DNA of 21,721 nt from Flavobacteriaceae bacterium (GTDB lineage: Bacteria > Bacteroidota > Bacteroidia > Flavobacteriales > Flavobacteriaceae): positions 1-21,721 of the forward strand of contig JAQWON010000057.1 in assembly GCA_029245825.1 (NCBI GenBank). The letters are read 5' to 3'. The notes under the pieces are model-generated. The model was given only the letters and a program-made list of their open reading frames with translations. It was not told the DNA's origin and ran no database searches. Positions 1-6,067 of this stretch are shown here, piece after piece. A program made the translations under genes and the position numbers. Positions within the stretch are counted from its first letter, which is position 1. Each line of letters opens with the position of its first letter.

Positions 1-712
1 AGTTTTTTGCATATACAAAATCTGCATTTTCCAAAGCCTCTTTTTGATCTGAGGTAGATCTAACTTGATTTTCAATTTTTGAATTTAAACTGTAGCCTTC
101 AGGACGAGCAATGACAAAATCAGCGTTTATTTTTTTTATCATTTTTATAAATGAGTTTGCAACAGCATGTGGTAAAGGTTTTGGATGCGGAGCCCATGTT
201 AAAACTACTTTAGGACGATCTGATGTTTTATGTTCTTTAATTGTGATGGCATCAGCTAGTGCTTGCAATGGATGAGCTGTAGCACTTTCCATATTGATAA
301 TTGGAACACTGGAGTACCTAACAAAATTATTTAGAACCAATTCACTTTCATCAGTTTTTTTATCATTTAAAGAAGCAAATGCTCTTATTGCTACCATATC
401 ACAGTATTGAGAAATCACCGCTGCTGCCTCTTTAATATGTTCAGAAGAAGAAGCACTCATTTCAACCCCATCTTCAAATTCTAACTTCCAACCTTCGTCA
501 TTAAAATTCATTACCATTGTTTTAAGGCCTAAATTGTGTGCAGCCTTTTGTGTACTTAATCTTGTTCTAAGACTAGGATTAAAAAACAGCATCCCTAATG
601 ATTTATTTTGTCCTAGCGAATTAAATTTCAAAGAATTATTTTTTAGAGCTATTGCCTCCGAGACTGATTTTTCAAAATCAGGTAAATCTTCTATATAAAT
701 AAAATCTTTCAT
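1..712 (-). CDS. argF': N-succinylornithine (or N-acetylornithine) carbamoyltransferase, C-terminus off window
   Basis: Transfers the carbamoyl group of carbamoyl phosphate to an N-acylated ornithine, giving N-acylcitrulline in the cytoplasmic arginine pathway. The first 237 residues are visible; the family is about 315 long, so roughly a quarter is missing beyond position 1. I translated it by hand from the ATG at 712-710. The carbamoyl-phosphate loop reads FFNPSLRTRLSTQ (residues 43-55), the variant of the Bacteroides succinyl-ornithine enzyme, rather than the STRT of ordinary OTCases. HPLQALAD (147-154) and WAPHPKPLP (173-181) are also family hallmarks. Residue 90, which by recalled Bacteroides fragilis numbering sets acetyl versus succinyl preference, is Ser. 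The start codon overlaps the argD stop as ATGA, so the two are translationally coupled. Family assignment is secure; the exact acyl group is inferred. Confidence 0.93.
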   Translation of the reverse strand, partial: MKDFIYIEDLPDFEKSVSEAIALKNNSLKFNSLGQNKSLGMLFFNPSLRTRLSTQKAAHNLGLKTMVMNFNDEGWKLEFEDGVEMSASSSEHIKEAAAVISQYCDMVAIRAFASLNDKKTDESELVLNNFVRYSSVPIINMESATAHPLQALADAITIKEHKTSDRPKVVLTWAPHPKPLPHAVANSFIKMIKKINADFVIARPEGYSLNSKIENQVRSTSDQKEALENADFVYAKN

Positions 713-1830
713 AACAATTCCTTTAATGCTTTAAAGAATTTATCAAAGTCATTTTCTTTAATATTTAGAGGAGGTAAAATTCTTAGAAGATTCTTATTTG
801 CACTACCTCCAGTAAAAATATGCTTTTTATAAATTAAATCATCTCTAAGTTTTTTAACTTCAAAATCAAATTCAAGCCCTAACATCAAACCTCTTCCTTT
901 AACTTTAACACTATTAATTTTGGATGCAGATTTTCTAAAATATTTTTCCATATTCTTTGCGTTTTTCATTAGCCTCTCTTGTTCAATTACATTAAGAACG
1001 GCAAGTGAACTTGAGCATGCTAGGTGATTACCTCCAAAGGTACTTCCTAAAAGGCCATATTCTTCTTTTATTTTATCAGAGACAAGGATCCCTCCAACTG
1101 GAAATCCATTACCCATACCTTTTGCAATTGTTACAATATCAGGTTTGATCTTATGTTTTTGAAAAGCAAAGAAATCACCAGTTCTTCCAAAACCTGATTG
1201 AACCTCATCAGCTATAAGTAAAGATCCATATTTCTTAGTTAAACTTTCAACATCATTCATAAATACTGTAGTTGGTTCGTCCAAACCTCCTACGCCTTGA
1301 ATTGATTCAATAATCACAGCACAAACATCATTTTCAGCTAGTTTATTTTCTAAAAGTTTTGTGTTGTTAAAGGGCAAGAAAGAAACATCTACTTGTGCGC
1401 TTAATTTTGATTGAATTTTGTTATTATCTGTACAAGCTATAGCAGCACAAGATCTTCCGTGAAAAGAATTTTTAAAAGCTATTATTTTTCTTTTTTTTGT
1501 TTTGTACGATGCTAACTTTAAACCATTTTCAACAGCTTCTGCACCACTATTACAATAAAATATTTTATAGTTTTTAATTCTAGAGAGATCAATAATTCTT
1601 TTTGACAAGTTTTCCTGAAGTTCATTCACAATATAATTAGAGTAAAATCCAATTTTTTTTAATTGATTTGTTAAACTATCAATATATACAGGATGACTAT
1701 GACCAATTGAAATTACTGCATGTCCACCGTAGAGATCTAGATATTTAATGTTTTTATCATCATAAACATAGCATCCTTCTCCATATTTAGGATTAACATT
1801 GTACAAAGGATAAACTTTAAATAAACTCAT
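709..1830 (-). CDS. argD: N-acyl-ornithine aminotransferase (PLP-dependent)
   Basis: Converts N-acylglutamate semialdehyde to N-acylornithine using glutamate as amino donor (class III aminotransferase). At 373 residues it is full length. NSGAEAVENGLK (94-105) is the phosphate-cup region, ADEVQSGFGRTG (207-218) carries the Asp that contacts the PLP ring nitrogen, and TIAKGMGNGFP (234-244) holds the Schiff-base Lys237. STFGGNHL (263-270) is the usual cofactor-phosphate contact from the partner subunit. It sits between argC (8 nt upstream) and argF' (4-nt ATGA overlap), which fixes its role as the arginine enzyme rather than another ornithine or GABA aminotransferase. Whether the natural substrate is acetylated or succinylated follows the same uncertainty as argF'. 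Confidence 0.95.
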   Translation of the reverse strand: MSLFKVYPLYNVNPKYGEGCYVYDDKNIKYLDLYGGHAVISIGHSHPVYIDSLTNQLKKIGFYSNYIVNELQENLSKRIIDLSRIKNYKIFYCNSGAEAVENGLKLASYKTKKRKIIAFKNSFHGRSCAAIACTDNNKIQSKLSAQVDVSFLPFNNTKLLENKLAENDVCAVIIESIQGVGGLDEPTTVFMNDVESLTKKYGSLLIADEVQSGFGRTGDFFAFQKHKIKPDIVTIAKGMGNGFPVGGILVSDKIKEEYGLLGSTFGGNHLACSSSLAVLNVIEQERLMKNAKNMEKYFRKSASKINSVKVKGRGLMLGLEFDFEVKKLRDDLIYKKHIFTGGSANKNLLRILPPLNIKENDFDKFFKALKELL

Positions 1831-1838
1831 AATAAAAT

Positions 1839-2825
1839 TTAAAAAAACGAACTTTTTAACTTAAGACCTAAATCTTCATCTAAACCAAACATTAGATTCA
1901 TGTTTTGTATTGCTTGTCCAGCTGCACCTTTAATCAAATTATCAATTATTGAAGTAATTAAAATTCTTTCTCCCTCTTTTTTTAGATGAATGATACAATT
2001 ATTAGTATTTAAAACTTGTTTTAAATCAATTTCATTTTTAGAGACATGAACAAAGCTTGAATTTTTATAATAATTTTTATATAACATTTTAACTTGATCA
2101 AGGGTTAATTTGTTTTTAAAATACATAGTGCAAAAAATACCTTTCGTAAAATTTCCTCTAATAGGTATTAATACTATTTCATGTTGTTTTTTATTTAAAA
2201 ACTTTAAATTTAAATTTATTTCATTAAGATGTTGATGATTAAATGATTTGTACCATGAAACGTTATTATTTCTCCAACTATAATGTGATGTTTCTGAAAG
2301 TTTCACTCCAGCTCCAGTACTACCAGTTATTGCATTTATATTAATTTCACCATTTAGATTATTATTAACAGCAAAAGGTAAAAGACCTAGCTGTATTGCA
2401 GTTGCAAAGCAACCTGGGTTAGCAATTGAGGAGGATTCGATAATTTTATCTTTATTTAGTTCTGGCAGCCCGTAAATAAATTTTCTTTCATTATACATTG
2501 AATTCACTCTAAAGTCTTGGCTTAAGTCAATTATTTTAGTCTTTTTATCAACTTTATTGTTATCTAGGAATTTTTTAGACTGATTATGCCCAACACAGAG
2601 AAACAAAAGATCTATTTTATTATCTATTTTACTGACAAATTTTATTTTGGCCTGACCAATTAAGTCGGTATGTATTTCCTGAATATACTTTCCTTTATTG
2701 GTTTTGCTTTGAACAAACACTAATTCTACTTTTGAGTGGTTTATTAAGAGTCTTATTAATTCACCTCCAGTATATCCAGAACCTCCTATTATTCCTACTT
2801 TTACTTTATTTTTTTGAATGGACAT
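1839..2825 (-). CDS. argC: N-acetyl(succinyl)-gamma-glutamyl-phosphate reductase
   Basis: NADPH-dependent reduction of N-acylglutamyl phosphate to the semialdehyde, the step before ArgD. 328 residues, normal length. The N-terminal nucleotide-binding fold has GIIGGSGYTGGEL (11-23); the catalytic cysteine is Cys139 in ANPGCFATA (135-143); TGSTGAG (168-174) and the HQH at 197-199 form the rest of the active site; DNLIKGAAGQAIQNMN (295-310) is the conserved C-terminal helix. The start overlaps the end of argG by 20 nt and the end lies 8 nt before argD. In many flavobacteria proC lies between argC and argD (established knowledge from memory); here there is no room for it. The N-terminal ATG is the only sensible start, because it directly precedes the dinucleotide-binding strand. 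Confidence 0.96.
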   Translation of the reverse strand: MSIQKNKVKVGIIGGSGYTGGELIRLLINHSKVELVFVQSKTNKGKYIQEIHTDLIGQAKIKFVSKIDNKIDLLFLCVGHNQSKKFLDNNKVDKKTKIIDLSQDFRVNSMYNERKFIYGLPELNKDKIIESSSIANPGCFATAIQLGLLPFAVNNNLNGEININAITGSTGAGVKLSETSHYSWRNNNVSWYKSFNHQHLNEINLNLKFLNKKQHEIVLIPIRGNFTKGIFCTMYFKNKLTLDQVKMLYKNYYKNSSFVHVSKNEIDLKQVLNTNNCIIHLKKEGERILITSIIDNLIKGAAGQAIQNMNLMFGLDEDLGLKLKSSFF

Positions 2826-3990
2826 ATTGAAAAATTTTATTTTGATTTGATATTATTTTAATAAATCCTTTAACATCTTCAGCACTCCATTTTGTATTAG
2901 ATTCTCCATATGAAGCAAATGAGCTAGACATTAAATCATTTTTAGAATTAATACCTTCTAGTTCAAATCTTTTGGGGTAAAGTTTAATTAAAACTTCACC
3001 AGAAACATTTTTTTGAGAACTTTTTAAAAAGACTTCTATGTCTCTTAAAACTGGATCTAAAAATTGGCCTTCATGTAATAGCATGCCATAAAAGCTTGAT
3101 ATCTGTTCCTTTTGAAACTGTTGCCACTTAGTCAAAGTATGTTTTTCTAGTAAATGATGGGATTTTATAATAACTAATGGGCCACCAGCCTCAAATCCCA
3201 CTCTTCCTTTAATTCCTATTATGGTGTCTCCGACATGGACATCTCTACCAATTCCATATTGGGAGCATATTAAGGATAGTTTTTCAATAATTTTAATTGG
3301 ACTCATTTTTTTTCCATTTAGCTTAAAAACTTCTCCTTTGTAAAAAGTGAGTGAGATTTTTTTAAATTCTTTTTTTTGTAAAATCTTGACATATGCACTT
3401 TCAGGAAGAGATTTATGTGAAGTCAAAGTTTCATCTCCGCCAATAGTTGTTCCCCATAAACCCTTGTTTATAGAATATTTAGCTTCGCTCCATTTTATTT
3501 TCACACCCTTTTGTTTCAAAAACTTTATTTCTTCCTGCCTAGATATATTTCCATCCCTAATTGGTGTAATTATTTTGATTTCAGGAGCTAATATTTGAAA
3601 AATCATATCAAATCTTATTTGATCATTTCCAGCACCAGTACTTCCATGCGCAACCAATTTTATGTTATTATCTTTTGCGTATTTAATTATTTCAAGAGCT
3701 TGAATTATTCTCTCTGCACTGACTGATAAAGGGTAGGTGTTATTTCTTAGAACATTACCATAGATTAAATACTTAATTATTTTTTCATAATAAGATTGTT
3801 TGGATATAATTGAGCTATACTTTTTAGCTCCAATTGAAATTGCCCTTTTTTTGATTTTATTTTTTTCTACTTCTGAAAAGCCTCCAGTATCTATCGTTAT
3901 CGCATGAACTTCATAATTGTCTTCAGTAAATTTTTTTAAGCAATATGAGGTGTCAAGACCGCCACTATATGCTAATACTATTTTTTTCAT
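2806..3990 (-). CDS. argG: Argininosuccinate synthase
   Basis: Joins citrulline and aspartate with ATP to form argininosuccinate. 394 residues, full length. It begins with the ATP pyrophosphatase P-loop LAYSGGLDTSY (6-16); HGSTGAGNDQIRFD (115-128) is the citrulline/aspartate-binding segment; KYSINKGLWGTTIGGDET (171-188) contains the conserved substrate-contact residues. It follows the GNAT gene by 3 nt and overlaps argC by 20 nt, so it is the second gene of a tightly packed operon. The usual second-position Cys of the HGCTGKGND segment is Ser here, a common variation in this phylum as far as I recall. Its substrate is free citrulline, so a deacylase (argE-like), not in this window, must act between ArgF' and ArgG. 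Confidence 0.97.
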   Translation of the reverse strand: MKKIVLAYSGGLDTSYCLKKFTEDNYEVHAITIDTGGFSEVEKNKIKKRAISIGAKKYSSIISKQSYYEKIIKYLIYGNVLRNNTYPLSVSAERIIQALEIIKYAKDNNIKLVAHGSTGAGNDQIRFDMIFQILAPEIKIITPIRDGNISRQEEIKFLKQKGVKIKWSEAKYSINKGLWGTTIGGDETLTSHKSLPESAYVKILQKKEFKKISLTFYKGEVFKLNGKKMSPIKIIEKLSLICSQYGIGRDVHVGDTIIGIKGRVGFEAGGPLVIIKSHHLLEKHTLTKWQQFQKEQISSFYGMLLHEGQFLDPVLRDIEVFLKSSQKNVSGEVLIKLYPKRFELEGINSKNDLMSSSFASYGESNTKWSAEDVKGFIKIISNQNKIFQYVHSKK

Positions 3991-3993
3991 GTT

Positions 3994-4524
3994 TTATTTT
4001 TTTTCATTTGGGTCATGAATCATTCCTGTACAAAGACACATTTTTTTATTCGTTCTTGTCAGGACATCAAAATTTTTACAAGTTTTACAACCATTCCAAA
4101 ATTCAGGATCATCGGTTAATTCAGAGAAAGGTACAGGTTTATATCCTAAGGAATAATTTATTTTCATAACAGCAATCCCAGTTGTGATACCAAAAATTTT
4201 TGAATTAGGATATTTTTTCTTTGAATGGATGAACGTTTTTGTTTTTATTTTTTTAGCTAATCCTAAGCCTCTGTATTTTGGAGAAACTATAAGTCCAGAG
4301 TGAGCTACATAATTTCCGTGCCCCCATATTTCTATATAACAGAATCCAACAAATTTATCTCCGTCAAGACATATAATTGCATTTTTATTTTTAATTTTTT
4401 TGATAATATAATCTGGGGTTCTCAAAGCAATTCCTGTATCTCTAGCTTTTGCTGAAGATTCGATAGTCTCTGAAATTATATTAGCATATTTGATATGCTT
4501 TTTTGAAGCGATTAAAATATCCAA
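3994..4524 (-). CDS. GNAT acyltransferase, candidate N-acylglutamate synthase of the arginine operon
   Basis: First gene of the arginine operon, 176 residues. It has a single GNAT domain: the acyl-CoA pyrophosphate loop is VSPKYRGLGLAKKI (80-93), preceded by the strand with AHSGLIV (74-80) and followed by a C-terminal strand-helix ending in NYSLGYKPV. After the fold comes a cysteine-rich tail: C-x2-C at 146/149 and C-x-C at 163/165, a possible metal site. The start is TTG at 4524-4522; the next in-frame codon upstream that ends translation is TAA at 4536-4534 and there is no ATG between, so TTG or a later start must be used. No classical ArgA or ArgJ is visible, and position and fold make this the best candidate for the enzyme that acylates glutamate (acetyl or succinyl). 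That function is inferred from context and from the known conservation of this gene before argG in Bacteroidota. Confidence 0.85.
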   Translation of the reverse strand: MDILIASKKHIKYANIISETIESSAKARDTGIALRTPDYIIKKIKNKNAIICLDGDKFVGFCYIEIWGHGNYVAHSGLIVSPKYRGLGLAKKIKTKTFIHSKKKYPNSKIFGITTGIAVMKINYSLGYKPVPFSELTDDPEFWNGCKTCKNFDVLTRTNKKMCLCTGMIHDPNEKK

Positions 4525-4564
4525 GATTAATGTTTAAAAAAATTAATGAAATAGAATTAAAATG

Positions 4565-4650
4565 AAACCGGACTCACCTAGGTTTCCTATAAAGAAATAC
4601 ACCCTAGCGGGCGGGCACGAAGAAAAGCACGCTTTGAGTGCTTAGGACTT
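4565..4650 (-). ncRNA. GC-rich foldable island, candidate structured 5' leader of the arginine operon
   Basis: About half of the bases in 4567-4648 are G or C (42 of 82 counted by eye) against AT-rich surroundings. Stem A pairs 4625-4630 with 4638-4643 (AAGCAC/GTGCTT, 7-nt loop). Stem B pairs 4578-4582 with 4603-4607 (CTAGG/CCTAG) and encloses an inner hairpin 4583-4587/4593-4597. The inner hairpin gains a G-U pair only when read as minus-strand RNA, which favours that strand. A longer-range match 4572-4576/4635-4639 (ACTCA/TGAGT) overlaps stem A and could be an alternative pairing. A minus-strand promoter element lies just upstream, so the island would sit in the 5' UTR of the GNAT-argG operon. 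I do not recognise it as a known riboswitch, SRP RNA, RNase P, 6S or tmRNA. It could also be an independent small RNA or act on the plus strand. Confidence 0.45.
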
Positions 4651-4680
4651 TTAATATTTCTGTATTTAAAATTCACATCG

Positions 4681-4688
4681 CAAATATA
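4681..4688 (-). promoter_or_regulatory. Candidate -7 promoter element for the arginine operon
   Basis: Minus-strand TATATTTG matches the Bacteroidota -7 consensus TAnnTTTG exactly. It is 157 nt upstream of the GNAT start, so transcription starting a few bases downstream would produce a leader of about 150 nt containing the GC-rich island. No good TTG was found at the expected -33 position; the upstream stretch is A/T only. The match could be chance in such AT-rich DNA, but position and spacing fit. Confidence 0.4.
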
Positions 4689-4746
4689 TAATTTTTTTAA
4701 TAAAGTTTTAGAAACGATTTTTTTAAATTGTAAGTATTAAATTTGC

Positions 4747-6054
4747 ATGATGCTAACAAGATTTAAAGAACAACTTTCTTCTCTTGATATTTCTTTTAGG
4801 GATAATTGCCTTTTGGCTATTAGTGGAGGTGTTGATAGCATGGTATTAATTGATTTATTGCATAAATCAAAAATACGATTCTCTATAGCGCATTGTAATT
4901 TTAACCTTCGGGGAAAAGAAAGCCAGAATGATGCTGCTTTCGTATCTTCATTCTCTAGCAAAATAGATTGTAATTATTTTGAAGCAAATCTTGCAACTGA
5001 CTTTTATTCAAATCATAAAAAAATTTCAATCCAAATGGCAGCAAGACAATTGAGGTACTCATGGTTTAATAACCTATTAGAGATTTATGGTTTTTCAAAA
5101 ATAATAACAGCACATCACTTAGATGACAGCCTTGAAACATTTATGATTAATTTGTCTAGAGGCACTGGTTTAAAGGGTCTGTTAGGAATACCTGCTAAAA
5201 AACACCATGCCAATAGGCCAATGCTTATTTTTAGTAAAGAAGAAATCATTGCTTATGCCAAAAAAAATAGAATTAAATGGAGAGAAGATAGCACGAATAA
5301 AAGTTTAGACTACTATAGAAATCTTATTAGACATGATGTTACATCTAAACTTAAGTTAATTAAACCAAATTTTATCGAGAACTTTCACAATACAATTAAA
5401 AGATTATCAAGTTCATATAAAGCTTCTTACGCCCTAGTTAAAAGTTTCAAGCAGACTTATTTTTGTGAAGTTGGTAATCATATTGAAATTAATATAAATG
5501 CATTAAAGGATCTAGAACCTATTGAATTTTACTTATTTGAAATTTTTTCCAAATACGGCTTTACTGACATGAATGCTCTTAGATCTTTACCTGATTCTCA
5601 ATCAGGAAAATATCTAGAGTCAAACACGCATTGTTTAATAAAAAATCGAAAGGTTTTAATTCTAAGCAAGAGATCAAATAAACAAAGTGAGAGTTATTTT
5701 ATTGATGGCGACACTCGTTCTATTAATCTGCCAGTTAGCTTGAATTTTGATCAAGGAGTTAATGTTAATTCCTTTAAAAAAAACCAAGCTTATTTATCTC
5801 TTGATAAACTAAATTTTCCTTTAACTATAAGGAAATGGTCAAACGGAGATTATTTTTATCCAACAGGAATGAATGGAAGAAAAATGATAAGCAAATATTT
5901 TAAAGATGAAAAGTTTTCAAAGGTTGAGAAGGAGAGTCAATGGCTATTGTGCTCAGGCAAAAACATTGTTTGGGTGATAGGGAAAAGATGTGATAGGAAA
6001 TTTATTGCAAAGTCTGATCCCAAAAACTCTTTTTTAATTACTCTTAAAACCTGA
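4747..6054 (+). CDS. tilS: tRNA(Ile)-lysidine synthetase
   Basis: Modifies C34 of the CAU-anticodon tRNA-Ile to lysidine, using ATP and lysine, so that it reads AUA; essential in most bacteria. 435 residues, the usual length for this phylum. The N-terminal PP-loop ATPase domain has LAISGGVDSMVL (23-34), NFNLRG (51-56) and TAHHLDDSLETF (121-132), then the LSRGTGLKGLLGI segment (136-148), all diagnostic. The C-terminal half carries the substrate-recognition domains, with RKWSNGDYFYPTGM near residue 373 matching the TilS C-terminal domain. Two tandem ATGs (4747 and 4750) are possible starts and I cannot choose between them. It is divergent from the arginine operon and followed 13 nt later by dsbD, a pairing seen in other flavobacteria. 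Confidence 0.96.
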   Translation: MMLTRFKEQLSSLDISFRDNCLLAISGGVDSMVLIDLLHKSKIRFSIAHCNFNLRGKESQNDAAFVSSFSSKIDCNYFEANLATDFYSNHKKISIQMAARQLRYSWFNNLLEIYGFSKIITAHHLDDSLETFMINLSRGTGLKGLLGIPAKKHHANRPMLIFSKEEIIAYAKKNRIKWREDSTNKSLDYYRNLIRHDVTSKLKLIKPNFIENFHNTIKRLSSSYKASYALVKSFKQTYFCEVGNHIEININALKDLEPIEFYLFEIFSKYGFTDMNALRSLPDSQSGKYLESNTHCLIKNRKVLILSKRSNKQSESYFIDGDTRSINLPVSLNFDQGVNVNSFKKNQAYLSLDKLNFPLTIRKWSNGDYFYPTGMNGRKMISKYFKDEKFSKVEKESQWLLCSGKNIVWVIGKRCDRKFIAKSDPKNSFLITLKT

Positions 6055-6067
6055 ATAAAGGAAAATT

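Noticed and set aside
3347..3598. Plus-strand ORF of 83 codons
   Set aside because: Lies wholly antisense inside argG, which has intact motifs on the other strand; no recognisable protein features.
4565..4650. Identity of the GC-rich island as SRP RNA, RNase P RNA, tmRNA or a tRNA
   Set aside because: Lacks the SRP GGAAGG-type tetraloop region, the RNase P GAGGAAAGTCC segment, the tmRNA 5' end and tag, and any T-loop or CCA end.
4661..4677. Possible ArgR-type operator (TGTGAATTTTAAATACA on minus strand)
   Set aside because: Only partial dyad symmetry, easily produced by AT-rich sequence, and no second box beside it.
4737..4961. Minus-strand ORF of 74 codons that could have been a gene before the GNAT operon
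   Set aside because: Antisense to the tilS P-loop region; nothing recognisable and tilS is certain.
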